Origin: Chitinophaga sancti
GTDB lineage: Bacteria > Bacteroidota > Bacteroidia > Chitinophagales > Chitinophagaceae
Reading direction: 5' to 3'
Length of the DNA: 64,000 nt
Assembly: GCF_034087045.1 (NCBI RefSeq)
Contig: NZ_CP139247.1
Coordinates: 7,776,001 to 7,840,000, forward strand
Below the pieces are notes generated by a model. The model saw only the letters and a program-made list of their open reading frames with translations. It searched no databases and was not told where the DNA came from. Position 1 is the stretch's first letter, and every line of letters starts with the position of its first letter. Positions 52,797-61,166 of the stretch are shown one piece after another. A program made the translations under genes and the position numbers.

Positions 52797-53741
52797 ATGT
52801 TCGATCCTTCCAAATTACAAATGCTAGAAAACCGGCTGGTAAAGGTTTATCGCCATATTGGTAAAATCGCCCGCCGCCAGAACATCACCTGTTACAGGGT
52901 GTATGATGACGATATCAATGAATTTCCATTCAGTGTGGATCGCTATGACGATCATATCTATGTGGCAGAATACGATCGCCCGCATGGTATGGATGAAGAG
53001 ACCCATGAGCATTGGCTGGATAGCTCTCTGGAAGTAGTAGGCAAGGTACTGGATGTGCCATTGAACAAGATATGGGTGAAGCAAAGACAACGGAAAGCCA
53101 GCAGACAGGAACAGTATGAGAAGCTTTCTTTTGAAAGCCATGAGGTGGTGGTGCATGAAGCAGGGCTGAAATTCAAAGTCAATCTTTCTGATTACCTGGA
53201 TACAGGTCTCTTTTTGGATCACCGTATTACAAGGGGCATGGTCCGGGAGAGTGCGAAGGATATGAAAGTGCTGAACCTCTTTTGTTATACAGGTTCCTTT
53301 TCTGTGTATGCAGCTGCAGGTGGTGCCAGCGAAGTAGTGTCTGTAGATTTGTCTAAGACCTACCTGGCATGGGCGGAAGAGAATATGCAGCTGAATGATC
53401 TGAAAGGTAATTTTCAGTTTGTACATGCGGATGTATTGCAATACCTGGATACATTGCCTGCTGATTATTTCGATCTGGTGGTGCTTGATCCTCCTACTTT
53501 TTCCAATAGCAAGCGCATGAAGGAGTTCCTCGATATACAGAGAGATCATGTGTCGATATTGAATAAGGTATTGCATGCGACCAAACCCGGGGGAGTGGTG
53601 TATTTTAGTAATAACTATCGTAAGTTTCAGCTGGATACGGAACAGATTCAGGCGGGTACGATCAAGGATATTACCGGGCAGACAATGCCGTTTGATTTTC
53701 AGCAAAAGCTGATTAGAAAATGTTATAAGATCACCAGATAA
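52797..53741 (+). CDS. Class I SAM-dependent methyltransferase, RlmK-like
   Basis: This 314-residue protein resembles the RlmK half of the E. coli RlmKL fusion, which makes m7G2069 in 23S rRNA, but is a stand-alone protein. Motif I reads VLNLFCYTGSFSVYAAAGGA, the acidic motif VVSVDLSKTYL, and the catalytic motif LDPPTFSNS. An N-terminal RNA-binding-like part includes YRVYDDDINEFPFSVDRY. Its last 13 codons and stop are the first unit of a 54-bp tandem array that continues to the next gene. RNA position is inferred from homology only. Confidence 0.88.
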   Translation: MFDPSKLQMLENRLVKVYRHIGKIARRQNITCYRVYDDDINEFPFSVDRYDDHIYVAEYDRPHGMDEETHEHWLDSSLEVVGKVLDVPLNKIWVKQRQRKASRQEQYEKLSFESHEVVVHEAGLKFKVNLSDYLDTGLFLDHRITRGMVRESAKDMKVLNLFCYTGSFSVYAAAGGASEVVSVDLSKTYLAWAEENMQLNDLKGNFQFVHADVLQYLDTLPADYFDLVVLDPPTFSNSKRMKEFLDIQRDHVSILNKVLHATKPGGVVYFSNNYRKFQLDTEQIQAGTIKDITGQTMPFDFQQKLIRKCYKITR

Positions 53742-53965
53742 GAATATTGGTTTCAGCAGAAGCTGATCAGAAAATGTTATAAGATCACCAGATGAGAATA
53801 TTGGTTTCAGCAGAAGCTGATCAGAAAATATTATAAGATCAACAGATGAGAATATTGGTTTCAGCAGAAGCTGATCAGAAAATGTTATAAGATCACCAGA
53901 TAAGAATATTGGTTTCAGCAGAAGCTGATCAGAAAATATTATAAGATCAACAGATGAGAATATTG
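53700..53965 (+). repeat. 54-bp tandem array spanning a stop-start gene junction
   Basis: Nearly five contiguous copies of a 54-bp unit start at 53700, 53754, 53808, 53862 and 53916. The first encodes the end of the methyltransferase, with stop TAA at 53739-53741. The last carries the start ATG of the glycosyltransferase (53954). Units contain either AGATAAGAATATTGG or AGATGAGAATATTGG; in the latter, TGA and ATG overlap, so each such unit has both a stop and a start. Units two and three therefore open 14-codon frames. Intergenic copies are almost identical to each other. There are no spacers. Confidence 0.93.
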
Positions 53966-54994
53966 GTAGCCGGAGATTTTGAAGCTGATTATAATCGCAC
54001 GAGAATTATCCTGGATGGTTTACGTACCATTCCTGCTGTGTCACTTTCTTTTTACAATTATAAGGAGCAAAGTAAATGGAATTTCGCAGCCCTGCGCAAA
54101 GCGTGTGGGGATGCGGATGTGATCTTTTTGCCTGCATTTACACACCAGGATGTGGCGATAATTAAGATGCTTTCCGGCAAGCCTGTGTTGTTTGATCCAT
54201 TGATCTCAAGGTATCTGTCTAAGGTGTTTGATTATAAGAAGGTGAACAGGTATTCTCCGAGAGCTTTGAAAAATTATCTGAAGGATAAGATCTCTATGCG
54301 TATGGCGGACCTTGTTATTTGCGATACAGAGGGGCACCGGGATTATTATCATAGGACTTTCAGCATTCCTTTGCGGAAATTGTATGTAGTGCCTGTGGGG
54401 GTGAATACGGATGAATTTCCACCGGCACCTGCTATTGGATTACGGGATACTTTTGTAGTGGGGTTCTATGGTGGTTTTATTCCTTTGCAGGGCACACGAA
54501 TGATTGTGGAGGCGGCGAATGTTTTAAAAGATCATACAGATATTCATTTCCGTTTGATCGGAAATGGATTTGAGTATAAAGTAATACAGCAATTAGTAGC
54601 GCAATATCAATTGAATAATATTAGTTTACCTGGTTGGGTAGCTTATGATCAATTGGCAGGGGAGATGAATAATTTTGATATTTGTTTGGGGATATTTGGA
54701 GAGACGCAGAAAGCGGATTTAGTGATACCGAATAAGATATTTCATTATGCTGCGTTGAGGAAGGCGATCATTAGTAAAGAGTCTCCTGCGATAAAGGAGG
54801 TGTTTGAAGATGGGAAAAGTATTTTATTGACAGCAAATACACCGGAGGCGATTGCAGAAAAGATTCTCTTATTGAAGGAGAATGTGGTGCTGAGAGAGCA
54901 ATTGGCGCAAGGTGCATATGAGGCTATTTGCACGAAGTATAATCATCGTGCAATTGGGCAGCTGGTATATAATCTGGCGCTGGAAATTAAGTAG
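53954..54994 (+). CDS. GT4-type glycosyltransferase
   Basis: This 346-residue protein has the GT-B layout of group 1 (GT4) glycosyltransferases. The N-terminal domain starts MRILVAGDFEAD, a linker contains LYVVPVGVNTDEFPP, and the C-terminal domain includes FVVGFYGGFIPLQG, the LIGNGFEYK element, and a late acidic region, SKESPAIKEVFEDGKSILL. It should transfer a sugar from a nucleotide donor to a glycan or lipid. Donor and acceptor are unknown. Its start lies in the last unit of the 54-bp array and its stop in the first unit of the 108-111-bp array. Base composition is lower in G+C than in the neighbouring housekeeping genes. Confidence 0.87.
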   Translation: MRILVAGDFEADYNRTRIILDGLRTIPAVSLSFYNYKEQSKWNFAALRKACGDADVIFLPAFTHQDVAIIKMLSGKPVLFDPLISRYLSKVFDYKKVNRYSPRALKNYLKDKISMRMADLVICDTEGHRDYYHRTFSIPLRKLYVVPVGVNTDEFPPAPAIGLRDTFVVGFYGGFIPLQGTRMIVEAANVLKDHTDIHFRLIGNGFEYKVIQQLVAQYQLNNISLPGWVAYDQLAGEMNNFDICLGIFGETQKADLVIPNKIFHYAALRKAIISKESPAIKEVFEDGKSILLTANTPEAIAEKILLLKENVVLREQLAQGAYEAICTKYNHRAIGQLVYNLALEIK

Positions 54995-55301
54995 GCGGGA
55001 TTACAGGTAAGCCATTACATTATCAATAAGATCCATTATCCCCTTTACATTAAAATGCATTATACCTGCGTAGGCTGCATTTTTCCGCCGCTGGAATTAA
55101 GTAGACGTAATTACAGCAGCCATTACATTAACAATAAGATTCATTATCCCCTTTTCACTAAGATGCATTATACCTGCGTAGGCTGCATTTTTCCGGGGCT
55201 GGAAATTAAGTAGACGTAATTACAGCAGCCATTACATTATCAATAAGATCCATTATCCCCTTTACACTAAATTGCATTATGCCTGCGTAGGATGCATTTT
55301 A
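54980..55301. repeat. Three 108-111-bp tandem repeats covering the ends of two convergent genes
   Basis: Units start at 54980 (111 bp), 55091 (108 bp) and 55199 (about 103 bp). Each begins with a copy of the last codons and stop of the plus-strand glycosyltransferase (CTGGAAATTAAGTAG or CTGGAATTAAGTAG) and ends with a copy of the last codons and stop of the minus-strand glycosyltransferase. The first unit holds the true end of the former gene, the third the true end of the latter. This looks like amplification of one short convergent junction. Confidence 0.92.
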
Positions 55302-56398
55302 TGTGCTAATTTTTCAACAGCATTCAGATCAATCCGGGTGCCCATTTCATGCAGCAATTCCAGGTAAGAACGTGTAATACAATTGAGGCTATGCCTTTCA
55401 GTTGTGTAGGCAAATGCGCATCTGGCCACTGACTCTCTTTTCAAAGGTTCTTCCAGTAACGACTGTATACCGGCAGCCAGTTGTTCCGGTTGATGTACTT
55501 CGCAGGAAACTGCTCTCCCACCCTGTACCAGATCTGACAAGCCACCTGCATTTGTAGAAACTACAGGTACACGATACATAAAGGCATCCAGCACACTACT
55601 ACCTAATCCTTCCTGTTCTGAACTCATGGTGAAGATGTCTAACACCGAGAAGATATCCTCCACATTATCATAAAAGCCCATCAGTTTATACACATCTTCC
55701 AATCCGTATTCAGCTATTTTATCACGCATTTGTTGTTCCAGCTCCCCTTTACCAAAGTGCAGGAATACAAAATCACGACGTACAGTTGCCAGTTCACGGA
55801 TGGCTTCGATCATAGTGAGTGGATCTTTGTGTTGTACAAGTGCAGCCGTGGTACCGATCAGGTGTAATGACGGATCGACGCCTGCATCAGTGAGTATCCT
55901 TTCTGCCCTGGACTTATCCAGTTGCTTTGCCATAATAGCACTGGATATCAAACGGACATCTTTAGCACCAAAGTCTGTCAATATACGTTTGATGGCGTGG
56001 CTGATAGCAACGACCTGGTCAGTGAGTTTATATTTGAGCAAGGTCATCTTTCCGTGGGGAACAAAATCCACGCGACGGGTAAAAATGATCTTAGCCCTGT
56101 GAAAGGGCTTGGAAAGAATTGCATACGTGAGAATATGGGAAGATTGTGCATGAAGTATATCATAACGGCTTCCCTTGAAGATCAGGAAGAAGAGCACGCC
56201 AAAAATATTTGAAAATGATTGGGTTTTAAAGCCCTTCTCGTTTGCCTTTTTTTCCAGCGGGTAGTTTTTTCTACAAAGTAGTTCCACATTAATACCGGCC
56301 TCTTTGAAACCGGACATGGTATACATAGTTTGCCGTTCTCCACCACGCCATCCACGCTCGAAGTTTAGTTCAAGAATCATTACAGACTTGCTATGCAT
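55277..56398 (-). CDS. GT4-type glycosyltransferase
   Basis: This 373-residue GT-B enzyme has the group 1 pattern: N-terminal LELNFERGWRGGERQTMYTM with the Gly-Gly-Glu donor loop, a middle KIIFTRRVDFVPHG, and C-terminal HLIGTTAALVQHKDPLTMIEA with the FTMSSEQEGLGSSVLDAFMYRVPVVST E-x7-E element. It probably acts in surface glycan or lipopolysaccharide synthesis, with unknown specificity. It is convergent with the other glycosyltransferase, and its last codons are part of the 108-bp repeats between them. The intergenic 56399-56584 upstream is AT-rich with no recognised motif. Confidence 0.93.
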   Translation of the reverse strand: MHSKSVMILELNFERGWRGGERQTMYTMSGFKEAGINVELLCRKNYPLEKKANEKGFKTQSFSNIFGVLFFLIFKGSRYDILHAQSSHILTYAILSKPFHRAKIIFTRRVDFVPHGKMTLLKYKLTDQVVAISHAIKRILTDFGAKDVRLISSAIMAKQLDKSRAERILTDAGVDPSLHLIGTTAALVQHKDPLTMIEAIRELATVRRDFVFLHFGKGELEQQMRDKIAEYGLEDVYKLMGFYDNVEDIFSVLDIFTMSSEQEGLGSSVLDAFMYRVPVVSTNAGGLSDLVQGGRAVSCEVHQPEQLAAGIQSLLEEPLKRESVARCAFAYTTERHSLNCITRSYLELLHEMGTRIDLNAVEKLAHKMHPTQA

Positions 56399-56584
56399 AG
56401 GTTTCCCAGGTTTTTAGTTCTTACACAATAGGTTGCATTAACAAAAGGTTAGATGCATAAATGATGCAAAGTTTAATTGGGAAGGTACACATTTAACAAT
56501 AAATAACAGTTGAGGTAAGAATTCCCCTATTCATATTATGTATTAATTAACTATAAATCAATTATATATCCTTTAAAAATAATA

Positions 56585-58393
56585 CTAGTTGATGCTTTTA
56601 TTCTTTTCCAGGTTTTTTACCAGCTTGATAAATTCTTTTCTGTAGTTACCCGGATCGTCTCCCAATGCTCTTTTTGCAATTTCTAATACCATCTTGCTAT
56701 CTCCCTCCCCTTTATAGGCAGAATGTCTTAAAAGCATGCCACATAATGCAACGGATGTTGCAAAACGGAAATCGACGTCTGCATCCTGGAAGTCGATACA
56801 GGAATTGTGTATCTGGTGCCAGATGGTGTGGAAGGAGGAGTCTGTTGGGAGTTGGTAGTTGATTCGGATTTGGGCTAATAGGGAGTCGTGGGGTTTAAAT
56901 ACGACATCGGTGTCGTGAAGAGGGTGGGTGTAGGGATTGGGGAGTTCAGTACCAGGCACTATTTCATACATAGCAATCGCACAATGCCCTGCCCCTACAA
57001 TCCCTCCGGAAACACGCCCTCCGGTAGTATCTGCATTGCTGATCACTTTATTTTCATACCCAATCAGGCGGTAAGACTTGACCATAGCAGGGTTAAAGTA
57101 AACTTCGGCCTGTACATCTTTGGCTACAGTAAATAAGGTACCTCCAAATTCTTTAGCGAATATTTTACTGGCTTCTTCCAGGTTGTCGATATAGGCAAAG
57201 TTACCATTGCCTTTACTGGACAGGGTTTGGAGTTTGCTATCTTTATAATCACGCATACCGAACCCCAGGCAGGTGAGTAGTACCCCACTCTCCTTTTTGC
57301 TGACGATGAGTTGTTCCATATCCAGATCGCTGGTCTGACCTACATTGAAATCACCATCAGTAGCCATGATGACGCGGTTGTTGCCATCTTTGATAAAGTT
57401 GTCCTGTGCCAGCTGGTAAGCGAGTTTGATAGCCGCTTCGCCGGCAGTAGCGCCGCCAGCACTGAGATTGTCGATTGCATTGAGGATTTTATCTTTCTGA
57501 TCGCCAGGGGTACTTGGCAGAATGATGCCTGGGGCACCAGCGTAAGCAACGATGGCAACATGGTCGTTCTTTCTTAAGTTATTGACAAGGATGCGAAAGG
57601 CAGCTTGTAGTAATGGTAGTTTATTGGCGGGAGCCATAGAGCCGGAGGCATCGATCAGGAATACGAGATTGCTGGGAGGCAGACTATCTGTATCCATGAC
57701 TTCACCCCTTACCACAATTTGCAGTAACCGGTGTTCAGGTTTCCAGGGGCAGGTGGCGTAACTACTGTAGACAGCGAGGGTCTGGCCTTTTTTCGGAGGA
57801 GGATAATGGTAGTTGAAGTAGTTGAGCATTTCTTCAATGCGCACGGCATCGACAGGAATCTTTTCTTTGAGGTGGATGAAACGGCGGATATTGCTATAGG
57901 CAGCTCTGTCTACATCTACAGCGAAGGTAGAATGGCTACGGATGAGGGTTTTCATGAATTGATTTTCGTAGAGGGCGCCGTAAGTTTCATCAAAGAAGAC
58001 ACGGGTGCCCATGCTGGTGTTGCCATAGTTTGGGTTGGAGCCGCTGGAAGAGCGGTTGCGGGCTATGGCCTTGGCTTTGGCGATGGCGTCCTGGGGGTTG
58101 TCGAGGGCGTCGAGTTGAACGAGGATGCGGTTATACACACCTATAGGGATTCTTTTAGGACGGTATTTGTCCAGTTGAAAGAGTAATATAGCGTCCTGAG
58201 AAGGCACCGCAATCCGAAAAAGACCGTACTGATTGGTAGCGACTTTTGCGGTATCATTGATCACTGAGATTAATACACCGGGTAAGGGATTGTGTGAAAT
58301 ACTGTCCTCTACAGCCCCGGTGATGTAAATTTTCTGTGCATTCGCAGGTACAAGGAATAGCAGGCTGCCGAGCAGCATGAGAAGCTTTACCAT
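56585..58393 (-). CDS. YfbK-like von Willebrand factor A domain protein
   Basis: This 602-residue protein has a signal peptide (about 1-19), a carboxypeptidase-regulatory-like beta-sandwich domain (about 21-95), and the YfbK-type N-terminal region (TFAVDVDRAAYSNIRRFI). A VWA domain (about 240-410) carries a complete MIDAS (DASGSM, D248/S250/S252; later ATDGDFNVG). A YfbK-type C-terminal domain follows. It is probably periplasmic or surface-exposed and binds proteins through a metal. Function is not established in the family. No operon partner is obvious; the next gene upstream is terminated by a strong hairpin. Confidence 0.92.
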   Translation of the reverse strand: MVKLLMLLGSLLFLVPANAQKIYITGAVEDSISHNPLPGVLISVINDTAKVATNQYGLFRIAVPSQDAILLFQLDKYRPKRIPIGVYNRILVQLDALDNPQDAIAKAKAIARNRSSSGSNPNYGNTSMGTRVFFDETYGALYENQFMKTLIRSHSTFAVDVDRAAYSNIRRFIHLKEKIPVDAVRIEEMLNYFNYHYPPPKKGQTLAVYSSYATCPWKPEHRLLQIVVRGEVMDTDSLPPSNLVFLIDASGSMAPANKLPLLQAAFRILVNNLRKNDHVAIVAYAGAPGIILPSTPGDQKDKILNAIDNLSAGGATAGEAAIKLAYQLAQDNFIKDGNNRVIMATDGDFNVGQTSDLDMEQLIVSKKESGVLLTCLGFGMRDYKDSKLQTLSSKGNGNFAYIDNLEEASKIFAKEFGGTLFTVAKDVQAEVYFNPAMVKSYRLIGYENKVISNADTTGGRVSGGIVGAGHCAIAMYEIVPGTELPNPYTHPLHDTDVVFKPHDSLLAQIRINYQLPTDSSFHTIWHQIHNSCIDFQDADVDFRFATSVALCGMLLRHSAYKGEGDSKMVLEIAKRALGDDPGNYRKEFIKLVKNLEKNKSIN

Positions 58394-58422
58394 GGGGGTC
58401 TTGCATCAGTTAGTGTAATATA

Positions 58423-58466
58423 AGCAAAAAATCTCTTCTGCTTTTTAGGCAGAAGAGATTTTTGCT
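58423..58466 (-). terminator. Intrinsic terminator downstream of hpt
   Basis: AGCAAAAAATCTCTTCTGC (58423-58441) pairs with the complementary arm at 58449-58466 (one bulged A). On the minus strand it is about 70 bp after the hpt stop. Confidence 0.75.
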
Positions 58467-58538
58467 TTATTATTTGGCCTGCGGCTGCAAACAAATGCAC
58501 TCTTTTCTCTGGCTGGCGCCTGGAGCAATCAGATTACC

Positions 58539-59081
58539 TTAGGCATTTTCTACTAACTGATAAATTTCCGGTAAGTTCCTTCCTAATCCATCATAGTCTA
58601 AACCATAACCAAGTAGGAACTTGTTAGGCACACTAAAACCTAAATAATCAATCCTGATCGGGTACTTCATCGCTTCTGGTTTAGTGAGCAGAGAAGTCAC
58701 CAACAGTCTCTTTGGTTGCTGGTGTTCTAACTGTGGGAGGAACTGACTCAATGTCTTTCCTGTATCAACAATATCTTCCAGGATTACTACCGTACGGCCA
58801 AACAGATCTTCATCCAGACCAATTGCCTGCACTACATTTCCAGTCGACTTCATGCCCTTGTAAGAAGCGAGTTTGATAAACGAGATCTCCGCTTCTATGG
58901 TCAGGTACTTAAAAATATCAGCGGCAAACATAAAGGAGCCGTTGAGGATGGCAATGAATAATGGTTTTTCACCTTTCAGGTCATTGCTGATAGCAGCTGC
59001 CAGTTCCTGAATACGCGCCTGCAGCTTATCTGCGTTGATGTAAGGTGTGAATTGCTTGTCATGAACCTGTATAACAGACAT
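58539..59081 (-). CDS. hpt: Hypoxanthine phosphoribosyltransferase
   Basis: This 180-residue purine-salvage enzyme joins hypoxanthine (and often guanine) to PRPP, making IMP or GMP. The PRPP-binding motif EDIVDTGKT is at residues 102-110, with the base-specificity region DYLGFSVPNKFLLGYGLDYD near the C-terminus. It lies 22 bp downstream of the glucosaminidase gene on the same strand, so the two are probably cotranscribed. Length is normal. Confidence 0.95.
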   Translation of the reverse strand: MSVIQVHDKQFTPYINADKLQARIQELAAAISNDLKGEKPLFIAILNGSFMFAADIFKYLTIEAEISFIKLASYKGMKSTGNVVQAIGLDEDLFGRTVVILEDIVDTGKTLSQFLPQLEHQQPKRLLVTSLLTKPEAMKYPIRIDYLGFSVPNKFLLGYGLDYDGLGRNLPEIYQLVENA

Positions 59082-59103
59082 GTGTTTCCTTATTTACGTT
59101 TGT

Positions 59104-60990
59104 TTAAATTTTTCCTACTAAAAGCCTTTGACCGATTTTAATGTCGTAGGCTTCCAGGTGATTCCATTCCCGTAACTGTTCTACGGTTACGTTAAAGCGT
59201 TTGGCTATGCCATATAAAGTTTCTTTGGAAGTGACGTCGTGGTATAACAAATTACCCACCTGGATAGTTCCCTCAGGTAATCCGTTGGATGTAGGAGGAG
59301 TTGGGGTATTTGATGTAGTGGCTATTGGCAGAGCAGGTGACTGCGTGGCTGGTGCCTCTGTTGGTGTAGCCGGTGTTGGTGCTACAGGAGCTGTTGGTGT
59401 AGCCGGTGTTGGTGCTGGTGTAGTAGCAGGTGCAGTTGCTACAGGAGCTGCTGGAGCAGTAACCGTACCTGTTGCTACCGGTGGTGCAGGATTGTAGGTT
59501 GGTGTTGATGCCTGAGCAGTTGGTGCAGAGGCAGATGTACCTACGCTTGCAGATGCATTTACTACAGGAGCTGTTGGCGCTGTAGCGGTAACTGTACCTG
59601 TTGCTACCGGTGGTGCAGGATTGTAGGTAGGTGTTGTTTTAGCGGGTATTGATGCAGATGCACCTACGCTTGCAGATGCATTTACTACTGGTGTTGTTGG
59701 CGCTGTAGCAGTAACTGTACCTGTTGCAGCCGGTGCCGGATTATAAGTTGGTGTTGTTTTAGTAGCTGTTGCCGCAGGTTTTGCAGCAGTGCTTGTACCT
59801 GCTGGTGTCACCTCTCCTATCTTCTTCAAATCATCCACCATCCCATCAGGCAATTTATTTACCTGCTGCTGTTTTGATTGTGCCGGCTGTTGCTGAGCCT
59901 GTTGCTGTTGCGCCAGCTGTTGCTGACGTTCCATTTCCGTCTTCACATCATCCACTATCTGCTTTGGATTCAGATCTCCTTCAGTCGGATCTTCTACCAG
60001 TGCATTCTTCGCCAGTTCAGGTTTTACGCTTGCAAATCCCTGCAGCGCCAGTTTCTGACCTGCTGCCGGCTCCTCACCTTCCTTCATTTTGTTACGACGG
60101 CGTAACCAACGTAACTGTATACCTTCTGCCTGGGAAATATCGTACATGGTTTCACCCTGTTTCACTATGTGAAAATCATTCTTCCCTGACTTTCCTTTTT
60201 TCTCCAAAAAGATATAATTACTCTTTGGCAAAGGATTATCATTTTCCAGGTCATTATACTTCACGAGATTTCGCAGCTTCACATCCTTTTCACTCGCCAG
60301 TTGAATCAATGCAGTACCTGCCTGTGCATACATTACTTTACGACCATTGATTTCAAATATGCCAGTTGGAATAGGTTTATCAGCAGCTGCTGTATTGCCT
60401 TTTCCGGTAGTAGTGGTGGAAGGTTTTGTGGTGGTGGAAACGGAAGTTGATGGCGTAGACCTTGGTATCAGGCCCTCTCCTTCCTTTGTATATTGCTGTA
60501 AGTTATAATCTTCAATAACCTTAATCAGCTGCTGGGGATATGTTTTGCTTGTTGCATAACCCGCCTGTTTCAAACCATATGCCCATGATTTATAATCTTC
60601 CAGCTGAAAAGAGAAGAGAAAACTATAGCGTGGGTTATTTTTCAGGAAGTCAGAGTGATCCTTGTAAGAATCAGCCGCTGTGGTGTATTTACGGAAGCAT
60701 TCCTGGCGGGCGTCGTCATCATAATTCACGGTAGCGCCTGTCCAGTTGTTTTTACACTTGATACCAAAGTGATTATTGGAATTCTGTACCAGCCAGCTAT
60801 TGCCTGACTGTGTTTCCAGCACCCCCTGTGCAAGGGTGATGGAAGCAGGAATTCCACTCCGCTTCATTTCATCGATCGCGATATCCTTATACATCGCAAT
60901 GTACTGCGGTGTCGACGTGGTCTGCGCTTTCACCAGTGGCATGCAGCCAATTAGAAAACTGACCGTGAAAAAGGCTCTCCTTAGTTGCAT
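59104..60990 (-). CDS. Exported N-acetylglucosaminidase with LysM domains and a Pro/Ala/Thr repeat linker
   Basis: This 628-residue cell-wall hydrolase has a signal peptide (about 1-22). A glucosaminidase (GH73-like) domain follows (about 28-165), with a probable catalytic Glu in QGVLETQSG (E59). A LysM-like domain lies at about 273-316 (FHIVKQGETMYDISQA), then a long low-complexity Ala/Thr/Pro linker (about 395-575) with three TPTYNPAP units, and a C-terminal LysM (about 583-628, VTSKETLYGIAKRFNVTVEQL). It should cut peptidoglycan glycan strands and bind them through LysM. The linker repeats make it prone to length variation. hpt follows 22 bp after the stop. Confidence 0.92.
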   Translation of the reverse strand: MQLRRAFFTVSFLIGCMPLVKAQTTSTPQYIAMYKDIAIDEMKRSGIPASITLAQGVLETQSGNSWLVQNSNNHFGIKCKNNWTGATVNYDDDARQECFRKYTTAADSYKDHSDFLKNNPRYSFLFSFQLEDYKSWAYGLKQAGYATSKTYPQQLIKVIEDYNLQQYTKEGEGLIPRSTPSTSVSTTTKPSTTTTGKGNTAAADKPIPTGIFEINGRKVMYAQAGTALIQLASEKDVKLRNLVKYNDLENDNPLPKSNYIFLEKKGKSGKNDFHIVKQGETMYDISQAEGIQLRWLRRRNKMKEGEEPAAGQKLALQGFASVKPELAKNALVEDPTEGDLNPKQIVDDVKTEMERQQQLAQQQQAQQQPAQSKQQQVNKLPDGMVDDLKKIGEVTPAGTSTAAKPAATATKTTPTYNPAPAATGTVTATAPTTPVVNASASVGASASIPAKTTPTYNPAPPVATGTVTATAPTAPVVNASASVGTSASAPTAQASTPTYNPAPPVATGTVTAPAAPVATAPATTPAPTPATPTAPVAPTPATPTEAPATQSPALPIATTSNTPTPPTSNGLPEGTIQVGNLLYHDVTSKETLYGIAKRFNVTVEQLREWNHLEAYDIKIGQRLLVGKI

Positions 60991-61056
60991 GTATATGAAT
61001 TTAATGGGTTAGTCTTTGTTTTAACTGCTTTTTTTCTGCTTGCTGGTAAACTGAAA

Positions 61057-61166
61057 TTCAGGAATGCAATATTCTCGTCAACTACATTTCCTGCATATCA
61101 GTAATCCAAATTTCAGGAATGCAATATTCACCTCAACTCCTTTTCCTGATCATCAGCAATCCGTCT
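61057..61166. repeat. Two 55-bp tandem repeats at the O-methyltransferase 3' end
   Basis: Two 55-bp units start at 61057 and 61112 with TTCAGGAATGCAATATTC, followed by a partial third. The second contains the stop (complement of 61133-61135) and final codons of the minus-strand O-methyltransferase. The first is an intergenic copy that still encodes a similar ending and stop. Confidence 0.8.

Noticed and set aside
52824..53705. 293-codon minus-strand frame opposite the RlmK-like gene
   Set aside because: It is antisense to a gene with clear methyltransferase motifs, and is rich in His/Ile/Leu without any recognisable domain.
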